NCBI RefSeq assembly: GCF_036250735.1
Contig: NZ_CP109430.1
Location: 5,208,001 to 5,272,000 of the forward strand
From: Streptosporangium sp. NBC_01495
Lineage (GTDB): Bacteria > Actinomycetota > Actinomycetes > Streptosporangiales > Streptosporangiaceae
Reading direction: 5' to 3'
Length of the DNA stretch: 64,000 bases
Shown here: one piece after another, positions 18,663-26,999 of the stretch
Layout of the letters: every line of letters begins with the position of its first letter
Position numbering within the stretch: position 1 is the first letter of the stretch
Notes under the pieces: model-generated
Database searches by the model: none
Told to the model about the DNA's origin: nothing
The model's input: the letters and a program-made list of their open reading frames with translations, nothing else
Position numbers and translations under genes: made by a program

Positions 18663-19373
18663 TCACCGGGTCCGCGACTCGATGCCGTCCAGCAGGTAGC
18701 CCAGCCCGGTGGTGAACACCGGATCCCAGGCGTTGCCGATCGGGGCCCCGTGCGCGGCGAGAGTCGGATAAAGCTCGACGCGGGACCGCACCCGCAGCTC
18801 GGCGGCCCGCCTCCATCCGGCCTCGCCGTACGCGGCCCCGGCGACCTCCATCGTCGCGGAGCCGATGACGTAGTTGGCCAGGGCGTAGGCGGCGGCGGTC
18901 AGGTCCGGCCCGGTGAAACCCGACCCCGCCAGCGCGGCGTGCAGGTATTCGGTACGGGCCAGGACGTTGGGGCCCAGCAGGGGCCGGTCCAGCACCGTCA
19001 CCGACCACGGGTGGCGCAGCATGGTGGCCCGCCACTCGGCGATCAGAGCGGTGACGTCGTCGCGCCACGCGCCCCGCGGCCCCGGCGGGACGGGCACCTC
19101 GCCGAACACGGCGTCGAGCGCGAGGTCCAGCACGTCGTCCTTGGTCTCGACATGCAGGTAGAGCGTGGTGGCGGCGGTCTCCAGCCGCTCGGCGAGCCGG
19201 CGCATCGTCAGCCGGTCGGCCCCCTCCTCGTCCAGCAGCTCCACGGCCGCCCCCACGATCCGCCCGAGGGTGACGACCGGCTCGGCCCGGCCCTCGCGCG
19301 GGGGGCGCAGCCACACCCCCGGCGTCTCCTCACCGCTCCGGCGCCGCGTTCTCCTGCCCGGCGTAGCGCTCAC
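18663..19373 (-). CDS. TetR/AcrR-family regulator (TetR_C type)
   Basis: The helix-turn-helix region is LGRIVGAAVELLDEEGADRL, TMRRLAERLETAATTLYLHV, ETKDDVLDLALD. The LYLHV-K pattern and the C-terminal domain (WRDDVTALIAEWRATMLRHP, tail FTTGLGYLLDGIE) match the tetracycline-repressor-like C-terminal family. It is divergent from an ABC-F gene 146 bp away and is the likely regulator of it, a common resistance-gene layout. The 236-residue length is normal. Confidence 0.88.
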   Translation of the reverse strand: MSATPGRRTRRRSGEETPGVWLRPPREGRAEPVVTLGRIVGAAVELLDEEGADRLTMRRLAERLETAATTLYLHVETKDDVLDLALDAVFGEVPVPPGPRGAWRDDVTALIAEWRATMLRHPWSVTVLDRPLLGPNVLARTEYLHAALAGSGFTGPDLTAAAYALANYVIGSATMEVAGAAYGEAGWRRAAELRVRSRVELYPTLAAHGAPIGNAWDPVFTTGLGYLLDGIESRTR

Positions 19374-19417
19374 GACCCTCCGATCCCCGCTTCTCCCACT
19401 CCGGGGATCCTAATGGC

Positions 19418-19462
19418 TTGAGAAGCGGCCCGATCAATGTTCATAGTGTATGACCAATGTTC
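19418..19462 (+). promoter_or_regulatory. Putative promoter/operator of ABC-F gene
   Basis: TTGAGA (19418-19423) and CATAGT (19442-19447) are 18 bp apart, a possible -35/-10 pair. Two direct copies of CAATGTTC (19435-19442 and 19455-19462), 20 bp (two helical turns) apart, flank a CATA-GTG-TATG inverted repeat. This is a plausible site for the divergent TetR protein. Confidence 0.35.
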
Positions 19463-19519
19463 TAACTGCGGTTTCTCTAGCTCAGCGCCGAGGACCGCCA
19501 CCTTCGAGGAGACTCCACC

Positions 19520-21157
19520 GTGGGACATGTCGAGGCCGACGAGCTGACCTACGTGCTGCCGGACGGGCGGCTGCTGCTCAACGAGGTGTCCTTCCGTGTC
19601 GGCGACGGCGTCATCGCGGCACTGGTCGGCCCCAACGGCGCGGGCAAAACCACCCTGATAAGGCTGATCGCCGGCGACCTCCACCCCTCCTCCGGGCGGA
19701 TCACCTCATCCGGCGGGCTCGGCGTGATGCGCCAGTTCATCGGGGGCCTGCGCGGGGGCCAGACGGTACGCGAGCTGTTGCTGTCGGTGGCGCCGGACCG
19801 CGTGCGGGCCGCGACCGCCGAGCTGGAGCGGGCCGAGCGCGCGATGGGCGAGCGCGACCTGGAGGAGACCCAGCTCGCCTACGCCCGCGCCCTCGGTGAC
19901 TACGCCGACGCCGGCGGCTACGACATCGAGGTCACCTGGAGCGCCTGCACCACCTCGGCCATGGGCGCCGGCTACGAGCACGTGGCGGACCGCGACGTCG
20001 GCACGCTGTCGGGCGGGGAACAGAAAAGGCTCGCGCTGGAGGCGCTGCTGCGCGGCCCCGACCAGGTCCTGCTGCTGGACGAACCAGACAACTACCTGGA
20101 CGTCTCCGGCAAGCGGTGGCTGGAGGAACAGCTGGCGGCCACCCGGAAGACCGTCCTGCTCGTCTCCCACGACCGCCGGCTGATCGCCGACACGGCCACC
20201 CGCGTCATCACCGTGGAGTCACGCGGCGTGTGGACCCACGGCGGGAACTTCGCCACCTACGCCCAGGCCCGCCTCGACCGCAACGAGCGCCTGCACGAGC
20301 GCCGCCGCCGCTGGGACGAGGAGCACGCCCGCCTCAGGAAGCTGGTCCACACCCTGCGCCAGAAGGCGACCAACAACGACTCCGTCGCCTCCGCCTACCG
20401 GGCCGCCCAGACCCGGCTGGGCAGGTTCGAGGAGGCGGGCCCGCCCGAGAGCGCGCCCAAGGAGCAGAACGTCCGGATGCGCCTGCGCGGCGGCCGTACC
20501 GGCAGGCGCGCGCTCACCTGCACCCGCCTGGAGCTGACCGGCCTGACGGAGCCGTTCGACGTCGAGATCCACTACGGGGAGCGGGTGGCAATCCTCGGCC
20601 CGAACGGTTCCGGCAAGTCCCACTTCCTGCGGCTGCTGGCCGCATCGGGGAACGGCGCGATCCCCCCGGCGTCCGCGCCGGTACGCCACCGGGGCACCGT
20701 GGAACTCGGGGCCAGGGTCGTGCCCGGCTACTTCGTCCAGACGCACACCCGGCCCGACCTTGCCGGGCGGACTCCCGCCGACATCGTCACGGCCGCCGGG
20801 TCGCTGACGCTCAACGACGCCATGGCCTCTCTCGCCCGCTACGAGCTCGCCCCCGCCGGCCGGCAGTCCTTCGAGACCCTCTCCGGCGGGCAGCAGGCAC
20901 GCCTGCAGATCCTGCTGCTCGAACTGTCGGGAGCCACCCTGCTGCTGCTCGACGAGCCGACCGACAACCTCGACCTGGCCAGCGCGCAGGCACTCCAGGA
21001 CGGCCTCGCCTCCTTCTCCGGCACCGTGCTCGCCGTCACCCACGACCGGTGGTTCGCCGCCGACTTCGACCGGTTCCTGATCTTCGGCGCCGACGGGGAG
21101 GTCCACGAGTCCGGCGAACCCCTCTGGCAGCCGGACCGGGCCCGCCGCGCACGGTGA
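19520..21157 (+). CDS. ABC-F family ATP-binding protein
   Basis: A 545-residue protein with two ABC domains and no membrane segments. Domain 1 has Walker A GPNGAGKTT, signature LSGGEQKRLALEAL and Walker B LLLDEPDNYLD. Domain 2 has GPNGSGKSH, LSGGQQARLQILLL and LLLDEPTDNLD. The linker (about residues 255-335) is a charged helical stretch (RRRRWDEEHARLRKL) as in ABC-F proteins, which act on the ribosome and give resistance to peptidyl-transferase antibiotics or aid translation. The divergent TetR gene suggests drug-inducible expression. Which role applies cannot be read from sequence. Confidence 0.9.
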   Translation: MGHVEADELTYVLPDGRLLLNEVSFRVGDGVIAALVGPNGAGKTTLIRLIAGDLHPSSGRITSSGGLGVMRQFIGGLRGGQTVRELLLSVAPDRVRAATAELERAERAMGERDLEETQLAYARALGDYADAGGYDIEVTWSACTTSAMGAGYEHVADRDVGTLSGGEQKRLALEALLRGPDQVLLLDEPDNYLDVSGKRWLEEQLAATRKTVLLVSHDRRLIADTATRVITVESRGVWTHGGNFATYAQARLDRNERLHERRRRWDEEHARLRKLVHTLRQKATNNDSVASAYRAAQTRLGRFEEAGPPESAPKEQNVRMRLRGGRTGRRALTCTRLELTGLTEPFDVEIHYGERVAILGPNGSGKSHFLRLLAASGNGAIPPASAPVRHRGTVELGARVVPGYFVQTHTRPDLAGRTPADIVTAAGSLTLNDAMASLARYELAPAGRQSFETLSGGQQARLQILLLELSGATLLLLDEPTDNLDLASAQALQDGLASFSGTVLAVTHDRWFAADFDRFLIFGADGEVHESGEPLWQPDRARRAR

Positions 21158-21330
21158 CGGCCCGCACACGGCGACGGCCCGGAAACGGCGGCGGCCGTGG
21201 AGGCGACGGCGGGCGGGGTGCCGTCCGCGCGAACGCCGGGCCCGGCCGATCCCCGGACGGGCCTGGGCTCGCGGGCCGGGTCCGATTCGTACAAGACGAC
21301 CGGGCCGGGGGTCCGCCAGCATGGGGCACC

Positions 21331-22215
21331 ATGAGTGACAACATCCTTGACACCGCTCAGGCCTTCATCCTCCGCGAGGGGCGCCTGCTCGAACGCCGCC
21401 TGTTCGCCACCCTTTTCCAGGCGGCGCCCGCCGGCGGGGTGGTGGACGCCCTGCGCGGCTACCGGAACGACGACGGCGGCTTCGGCCACGGCCTCGAACC
21501 CGACAAGCGCTGCCCCGACAGCCTGCCCATCGACGTGGAGGTCGCGTTCCAGACGTTCCAGACGCTGCTGACGGCCGGTGTGCCCGTGACCGACCCGATG
21601 GTGCCGCACGCGTGTGACTGGCTGGCGAAGGTCGCCGCGCCCGACGGGGCGGTGCCCCTGTCCCTGCCGGTCATGGAGGCCTATCCAAGGGCCGTGCACT
21701 GGTCGGACTGGACCTACGTGCCGGGGCTGAACCCCACCGCCGGGCTGGCCGGGCTGCTGCACGGGATGGGGGTGGAGCATCCGTGGCTCACCCGGGCCAC
21801 CGACTGGTGCTGGTCGGCGCTGGAGAAGGGCTTCCCCGACGACGCGCACGCCATGTCCGAGACGCTCGTGTTCCTCGAACACGTCCCGGACCGCGACCGG
21901 GCCGAACGCCTCGCCGAGCGGGTGGGCGAGTGGCTCCCCCAGCTGAAGTGGTACCGGAGCGACCCCGCGGACCCGGAATACGGGGTCACCCCGTTGCACC
22001 TCGCCCCCCACCCCGGCAGCCGCTGGCGCCGGTTGTTCGCCGACGACGTGATCGAGGGCCACCTCGACCGGCTCGTGGCCGACCAGCAGCCGGACGGAGG
22101 ATGGGCCATCACCTGGGAGCCTCCCGGCCCGGCCGCCACCCTGGAGTACCGGGGGGTCGCGACCCTGCGGGCCCTCCGGGTGCTCAGCGCCTACCGGAGG
22201 ATGCCGTCGAGCTGA
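21331..22215 (+). CDS. Prenyltransferase/squalene-cyclase-like alpha-barrel protein
   Basis: The ATG at 21331 opens a 294-residue protein. It has repeats reminiscent of (alpha/alpha)6 terpenoid-cyclase folds: YRNDDGGFGHGLEPD near the N-terminus and DQQPDGGWAITWEPP near the C-terminus, both QW-like. The DXDD catalytic motif of cyclases is not seen, so an enzymatic activity cannot be assumed. It is monocistronic and its 3' end overlaps a convergent small gene by 25 bp. The long frame open upstream is a shadow of the ABC-F gene. Confidence 0.75.
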   Translation: MSDNILDTAQAFILREGRLLERRLFATLFQAAPAGGVVDALRGYRNDDGGFGHGLEPDKRCPDSLPIDVEVAFQTFQTLLTAGVPVTDPMVPHACDWLAKVAAPDGAVPLSLPVMEAYPRAVHWSDWTYVPGLNPTAGLAGLLHGMGVEHPWLTRATDWCWSALEKGFPDDAHAMSETLVFLEHVPDRDRAERLAERVGEWLPQLKWYRSDPADPEYGVTPLHLAPHPGSRWRRLFADDVIEGHLDRLVADQQPDGGWAITWEPPGPAATLEYRGVATLRALRVLSAYRRMPSS

Positions 22216-22385
22216 CGGGAAATGGACTCCACGCCGCCGGGCGGGCGCCGCCGGAGTGCCACAGCCCGACCGACGGTCTCCTCCGGCAGCTCCGGGCTCC
22301 GCAGAGTGATCAGCTCCTCGTAGAGGCGCCGGGCGCCCTCCTTGTTCGTCTCCGTGCTCGTACGGGGGTTCGTCTCCGTGCTCAT
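22191..22385 (-). CDS. Small hypothetical protein (64 aa)
   Basis: A 64-residue, mostly helical, charged protein (KEGARRLYEELITLRSPELP, then VGRAVALRRR). It starts 10 bp after the SDR gene on the same strand, suggesting one operon, and overlaps the end of the convergent cyclase-like gene. No family recognised; no cysteine or membrane segment. Confidence 0.5.
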   Translation of the reverse strand: MSTETNPRTSTETNKEGARRLYEELITLRSPELPEETVGRAVALRRRPPGGVESISRQLDGILR

Positions 22386-22395
22386 CGCGGAACTT

Positions 22396-23172
22396 CTATC
22401 TGGGTGCGTCGCCCGGGAAGGCGGGCGGGAGAAGGATGCCGTTGTTGGCGCTGAGGCCGCCGTCGACGGGGATGGTGACGCCGGTGACGTACGACGCCGC
22501 GGGCGAGGTCAGGAACCAGATGACCTCGGCCTGCTCGCGCGGATCCGCCCAGCGCCGCTGCGGGATGCGGCCGGTCACGGCCGGTCCGAGCGTGGGATGC
22601 GACAGCACGCCCGCGGTCATCGCGGTCGCCGTCCCCCCGGGCGCGATGGCGTTGACCCTGATGTTCTCCACGGCGTAGTCGATCGCCGCGCCGCGCACCA
22701 GGTTGATCACCGCCGCCTTGGCCGCGTTGTACGCCCAGGTGACCGGGTCGCCACCGAGGCCCGAGACCGACGAGGTCGCCACGATCGAGCCGCCGCCCGC
22801 CGCGCGCAGGGCCGGCAGCGAGGCCCGGATGCCCAGCGCCGTGCCGCGCACGTTGACGGCGAGGATCCGGTCGAACCGGTCGATGGCGCCCGGCGACTCC
22901 AGGGGCCCCGCGCCGCTGATCCCGGCGTTGAGCACGACCGCGTCCAGCCTCCCGAACTCGCGGACGGCGAGGTCGACCATGGCGGTGTTGGTCTCCTCCG
23001 TGGACACGTCGCCGACGAGCGGGACGACGCCGTGGATGGCGGAGAGCTTCTCCAGTCCCTCCCTCGCCACGTCGACGGCGACGACCCTGGCCCCCCTGTC
23101 GGCGAACAGCTCCGCGGTCGCTCTCCCGATGCCGGACGCGGCGCCGGTGACGACCACGACCTGAACACTCAT
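22396..23172 (-). CDS. Short-chain dehydrogenase/reductase
   Basis: A classical 258-residue SDR: cofactor motif TGAASGIGRA, LNAGISG, catalytic Ser region ATSSVSG, YxxxK in AYNAAKAA, and PGG near the substrate loop. Tail VTGVTIPVDGGL is standard. The Asp (VAVDVAREG) after the second strand favours NAD(H). The ATG at 23172 has a good Shine-Dalgarno (AGAGGA, 4 nt), so it is preferred, although the frame runs on upstream into a thioesterase remnant. Substrate unknown. Confidence 0.88.
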   Translation of the reverse strand: MSVQVVVVTGAASGIGRATAELFADRGARVVAVDVAREGLEKLSAIHGVVPLVGDVSTEETNTAMVDLAVREFGRLDAVVLNAGISGAGPLESPGAIDRFDRILAVNVRGTALGIRASLPALRAAGGGSIVATSSVSGLGGDPVTWAYNAAKAAVINLVRGAAIDYAVENIRVNAIAPGGTATAMTAGVLSHPTLGPAVTGRIPQRRWADPREQAEVIWFLTSPAASYVTGVTIPVDGGLSANNGILLPPAFPGDAPR

Positions 23173-23508
23173 GCGTTCCTCTTCTCTGTGGACTTTGTGG
23201 AGGCCCTGGGCCGCGCGGATTCCCCGGACGGGACGAGCGGCGTCGATCCACTCGCGGACCGCCGTCACCGTCGTCTCCGAGTGCTCTTCAAGCACGGTGA
23301 AACGGTCGCCGGGCACGTCGACGGTCTCGTGCGGCAGCGGCCAGAACGCCCGCCGATCGAACCGTCCCGTGGGATCGGCGACGGTGCCGCGCAGCGGCTC
23401 CCGAGCTCGGACGACCGGGGTCCTGACGCCGATCGGCCTGGGCTGCCGTCCGGCCAGGATCCGGCCGTACGCGCCCATGGTGGTGAGGCGCGCGTCGCTC
23501 CGGACCAT
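23173..23508 (-). pseudogene. Polyketide-type thioesterase C-terminal remnant, in frame with SDR
   Basis: Directly upstream of the SDR, in the same frame and with no stop between, about 110 codons read MGAYGRILAGRQPRPIGVRT, PVVRAREPL, and VDVPGDRFTVLEEHSETTV then AVREWIDA. This is the end of a type I polyketide/NRPS thioesterase domain, including the VPGDHF-type segment; the expected catalytic histidine appears as Arg (GDRF). The serine-bearing N-terminal two thirds are missing. It is probably the scar of a lost biosynthetic gene. Translation from 23508 would give a 370-residue chimera. Confidence 0.65.
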
Positions 23509-23580
23509 TCCAGAACGCGCCGAGCCCGTGACCGCGCCACCGCGTCCCGGCCCCCCACCACCTATTGTCTATATTTCCTA

Positions 23581-23799
23581 CTAAGTAACCATAAAATATC
23601 TTGGGACGTCAAGCGGCCGGGACGGAGCCGGGGGGCGCGAGCGCGGGACGGCGGCCGAGGTCTCGAAACCGCTGAGGTAGAACGCCTGGAAGCCGAGCGC
23701 CTTAATCATTTTGGCGCCCGTCCCGTCATAGGCGCCCGGCGCCACGAGGATCTCGGGGGCGTCCGGCAACCGCCTCAGACGCGTCGTCCGTCCGGTCAT
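23581..23799 (-). pseudogene. N-terminal fragment of isocitrate lyase/PEP mutase-family gene
   Basis: From the ATG at 23799, TTRLRRLPDAPEILVAPGAY, DGTGAKMIKALGF and QAFYLSGFETSAAV match the first ~50 residues of the PEP mutase/isocitrate lyase superfamily (normally ~280 residues). After SAAV the sequence becomes unrelated Pro/Arg-rich text and stops. The catalytic region is absent. An A+T-rich stretch (23560-23600) follows, at the junction with the thioesterase remnant. Confidence 0.6.
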
Positions 23800-24004
23800 C
23801 GATCGTCCCCCCAACCGTGTCGGCGCCGCACACGTCTCGCGTGTCACACCCGTCGAGATGACCGCCACCCGATCACGCCCTGGCCCGCCCCTCCGGCGCC
23901 GAGGGTGACACCACTCCCGGTTTCGACGCTACCGACACGTGTGGCGGCGGGCCCGTCCCGGGTGGGGGCGAGGGCACCTCACCGGCCCACCGCCCGGGAC
24001 GTGC

Positions 24005-24505
24005 TCACGGATATGCGCCCGGCCGGGCGATCATCAGGACGACGACGGCCGCCCACAGCAGGTTGTAGATCCCGGCGGCCATGGAGAGCGCGCGCAGGCG
24101 GCCCCCGCCGTCGGGTTCGGCGAGCGCGTCGCGCTGGCCCGGATAGATCCGCAGAGCCAGCAGGCCGCCCGCGACCGCGGTGAGAACCATGGAGACGGTT
24201 ATCCAGACCTCGCCCATCCGGCCCTGGACGAGGCCCAGGACGATCCCGACGACGGGTACGACGACCCCGAAGACGCCGTAGACCCGGGTGATGCGGTGCA
24301 GCACGACGGCGACGGCCCGGTTCCGCTCCCCGGAGACCTCCGCGGCCTCCGGCGGCGGGCCGGCCGGATCGCCCCCGGCGGCCGGGCCCACCGGAACGCC
24401 GGCGACGACCGGCGCGTAGCGGGGGAACAGGCTCGTCGCGACGGCCGAGCCCCCGACGAACACGATGCCGGCGAGCACATGGACCGAGAGCAACACGGCT
24501 TCCAC
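24005..24505 (-). CDS. Four-helix membrane protein (DUF2269-like), unknown function
   Basis: A 166-residue protein with hydrophobic helices around residues 5-28, 68-92, 98-118 and 138-160. The N-terminus LLSVHVLAGIVFVGGSAVAT carries a membrane histidine typical of small cytochrome-b-like or DUF2269-like proteins. It is the only gene downstream of the MarR gene, with a tandem palindromic site between them, so it is probably the MarR target. Function unknown. Confidence 0.7.
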   Translation of the reverse strand: MEAVLLSVHVLAGIVFVGGSAVATSLFPRYAPVVAGVPVGPAAGGDPAGPPPEAAEVSGERNRAVAVVLHRITRVYGVFGVVVPVVGIVLGLVQGRMGEVWITVSMVLTAVAGGLLALRIYPGQRDALAEPDGGGRLRALSMAAGIYNLLWAAVVVLMIARPGAYP

Positions 24506-24526
24506 GGATTCTCCTTTCCTCGCAAC

Positions 24527-24573
24527 CTTCAGCCAGCCTGAAGCTTAACACGAAAGCTTCAGGCAGGCTGAAG
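24527..24573. promoter_or_regulatory. Tandem 17-bp palindromes, likely MarR operator
   Basis: CTTCAGCCAGCCTGAAG (24527-24543) and CTTCAGGCAGGCTGAAG (24557-24573) are two near-identical palindromic units 30 bp apart. Together they form a 20-bp inverted repeat with one mismatch around a 7-bp centre. The site lies between the MarR stop and the start of the membrane-protein gene. Its double-palindrome form favours an operator over a simple terminator; there is no following T-run. Confidence 0.65.
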
Positions 24574-24589
24574 GTGCCGGGCTAGGAGG

Positions 24590-25054
24590 TCAGGCCGTGG
24601 CCGGCCCCTGGAAGGCGGCGCGTACGGCACCGGCGACCCGCTGCTGGATCGGGTCCGCGTCGGGGCCGAACAGCAGGTCGTCGACCTCGGCTATCGCGAC
24701 CGTCGCCGCGTCGAGGAGACGCGCGCCCTCGGGGGTGAGCTCGATGGCCGACGCGGAGCCGGCGCGGGCGGTGTTGTCGCGCACCAGTCCGGCGGCGACG
24801 AGCACCTTCACCCCGGCGTGGGCGCTCTGGACCGTCGTACCGGACATCCGCGCCAGGTCGCTGAACGACACTCCGGGCACGCCGGCGATGTGACCGAGCA
24901 GTCCGAGCCTGCCGACCGTGAGATCGAGCGACGCGAGGGCGGCGTTGAGTTCGGTCTCGATCCGGCGCGCCAGCGTAAGCAACACGATGGAGACGCTGGT
25001 CGCGGGCGGACCGGGGCGGCTGTTCTCGATGGTCACCTCCCCAGTCTCCCGCAC
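24590..25054 (-). CDS. MarR-family transcriptional regulator
   Basis: A 154-residue winged-helix regulator: LARRIETELNAALASLDLTV, RLGLLGHIAGVPGVSFSDLA, ARMSGTTVQSAHAGVKVLV, AAGLVRDNTARAG, ELTPEGARLLD. The recognition helix and the wing are as in MarR/SlyA proteins. The start is uncertain (GTG at 25054 or an internal GTG at 25036, which sits directly on a GGGAGG and is less likely). It precedes a membrane-protein gene and the tandem palindrome at 24527-24573. Confidence 0.85.
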   Translation of the reverse strand: MRETGEVTIENSRPGPPATSVSIVLLTLARRIETELNAALASLDLTVGRLGLLGHIAGVPGVSFSDLARMSGTTVQSAHAGVKVLVAAGLVRDNTARAGSASAIELTPEGARLLDAATVAIAEVDDLLFGPDADPIQQRVAGAVRAAFQGPATA

Positions 25055-25189
25055 CGTGGGAGTACCGGGCCGTCACCGGGCGGCGTGCGGGGCGCCGCCC
25101 CCGCCCGGGTGTCCACCGGCCCCGATCGGCGCCGGCGAGACCGCCCCGGGACTGCGCCGCCGGCGCACGCGGAACCGGGCCGACGCGAC

Positions 25190-26578
25190 CTACAGCGGCC
25201 GTGGTGGTACGCGCAGGGCGAGCAGGGCCGTGTCGTCTCCGGCCTCGTCACCGGTGTGGGCCAGCACCGCGTCCCGGACCCGCGTGATGATCTGCTCGGC
25301 GCTCAGGTCCGCGCAACCGGCCAGCAGCCGGGCGAGACCCTCCTCTCCGAAGAAGTCGACGCCGCCCTTCTGGCGCGCCTCGGTGACGCCGTCGGTGTAG
25401 AACAGCAGGACGTCACCGGGGCCCAGCTCGAAGCGCATGTTACGCAGGTGGATGTCGTCGAATATGCCCAGCGCGGCTCCGGCACCGAACAGCTCGTGCA
25501 CGGTGCCGTCCGCGCGGCGCAGCAGGGCCGGCGGATGGCCCGCGGTACACAACAGGCCGACGAACCTGTCGCCCTCGGGCCGGAAGATCGCGCAGACGAC
25601 CGTCAGGAAGCGGCCCACCGGCACCTGCTGAGCACGCAGGGCGTCGTTGAGCTGGTCCAGCATCCGGCTGGGCGACAGGTGCCGGGGCGCGTCGGCGCGC
25701 AGGGTGTAGCGGGCCAGCGCGGTGACGGTGGCCGCCTCCACCCCCTTGCCGCACACGTCCCCCAGCACCACGCACCAGCGCGAGCCGCTGACGGGAAACA
25801 GGTCGTAGAAGTCGCCCGTCACCTCCGCTCCACCGCTGGCCGACAGGTACAGGGCCGCGGTCTCGATGCCGGGGACCCGGGCCAGGACGGGCGGCAGCAG
25901 GCTCTGCTGCAGCGTGTGCGCCAGCGCGGTGGAGGCCAGCCAGGAGTTCTCCAGCTCGCGTACCTGCCGCTCGGCGGTGACCAGCGCGTGCCGCAACCGG
26001 ATCTCGGCGGTCACGGCCCTGGCCAGGGTGTCCAGTGTCTTGAGCTGGCGCTCGCTCCAGGCGCGGGAGCGGGAGTCGACCACGCACAACCCGCCCAGCA
26101 CCTCACCGTCCGGGCCGTGAATGGGGTATCCGGCCCAGGCGCCGATGCCCAGCTTGCCCACCGCGGCCAGGTCCCACGTCCGCGGATCGGCTGCCGCGTC
26201 GGAGACGATCAACGGCTGATCGGTGGCGATGAGGATGTGGCAGGGGCTCTCCTGCACCGCGTTCTGGCGCTCGCCGGTGCTCAGCGCCCCCATGCCGACG
26301 GCGCTGAGCCAGAACGAGCGCCGGTCGTCGACCAGCGTGACGAAGGCCCGCTCGACCCCGACGGAGATCGCCGCCAGCTCGGCCAGGTCGTCGAAGACCG
26401 CCTCCGGCTCGCCGTCCAGCAGCCCCGTGGCCCGCACCGCGGCCACCCGCGCCTCGTCGAACACCTCGTCCGGCAGATCGGCGATCGTCTTGAGGCGGCG
26501 TCCCCCCGGCACCGGCACGACGCCTTCGTCAAGCAACCCGCACATCCGCGGCAGCGAACCGGGCGACCGTTTTCCCAT
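25190..26578 (-). CDS. GAF-domain PP2C/SpoIIE-type serine phosphatase
   Basis: A 462-residue signalling protein. A GAF domain (about 55-215; AISVGVERAFVTLVDDRRSF, SPCHILIATDQPLIVSDA) is followed by a short coiled linker (RHALVTAERQVRELENSW) and a SpoIIE/RsbU-type phosphatase domain. Metal-binding motifs are visible: EVTGDFYDLF, VLGDVCGKG, LLFYTDGVTEAR and GDDTALLAL. Such proteins dephosphorylate anti-sigma-factor antagonists in partner-switching circuits. The ATG at 26578 is chosen; 26545 is an alternative. No anti-sigma genes are adjacent. Confidence 0.88.
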   Translation of the reverse strand: MGKRSPGSLPRMCGLLDEGVVPVPGGRRLKTIADLPDEVFDEARVAAVRATGLLDGEPEAVFDDLAELAAISVGVERAFVTLVDDRRSFWLSAVGMGALSTGERQNAVQESPCHILIATDQPLIVSDAAADPRTWDLAAVGKLGIGAWAGYPIHGPDGEVLGGLCVVDSRSRAWSERQLKTLDTLARAVTAEIRLRHALVTAERQVRELENSWLASTALAHTLQQSLLPPVLARVPGIETAALYLSASGGAEVTGDFYDLFPVSGSRWCVVLGDVCGKGVEAATVTALARYTLRADAPRHLSPSRMLDQLNDALRAQQVPVGRFLTVVCAIFRPEGDRFVGLLCTAGHPPALLRRADGTVHELFGAGAALGIFDDIHLRNMRFELGPGDVLLFYTDGVTEARQKGGVDFFGEEGLARLLAGCADLSAEQIITRVRDAVLAHTGDEAGDDTALLALRVPPRPL

Positions 26579-26999
26579 GTGCTCGTCCCCGCATCCGACC
26601 CTCCTGACAAACCAACGATCTTCACAGGCCGCGATCGCGCGCGGGACGGCCCACCGCGGACGGGGACACGGACGGGGACAGGGTCCACTCCCCTCTCCGG
26701 GCACATACCCGGAGTCGGACGGCGCCACCATACCCGACGATGGCACCGGTGACGCCCGCCGCGCCAGATGAGGCGGCCCCGGTGCCCGGGTGGGTACCCA
26801 GGTCTCACCCCGGCGATCAAGACGGGCCGGAACCAAGGCGTGCCCGCCGTCGCGCGGCCCCGGTTACCTGTTCCCGCACCTGATCGTGCGGAAGCACCTC
26901 GGCGATCGACCGGACGAGCGGACCCCGCCCACCCCATAGCCAACGGTTATCACGGTGTGTCTTGGACGGCGGGAGGCCCGCGGGCGCAGAGTGACCGTC
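26579..26999. other. 421-bp divergent intergenic region
   Basis: The gap between the phosphatase gene (-) and the aldo-keto reductase gene (+) contains G+C-rich, partly repetitive sequence (several gggac/ggggac copies at 26640-26690) and a KpnI-type palindrome GGGTACCC near 26793. I see no gene, RNA or clear promoter beyond the A-rich stretch at 26935-26952. Confidence 0.5.

Noticed and set aside
20116..21330. N-terminal extension of the cyclase-like protein into the ABC-F gene
   Set aside because: The extension is the ABC-F gene read in another frame; a normal ATG exists at 21331.
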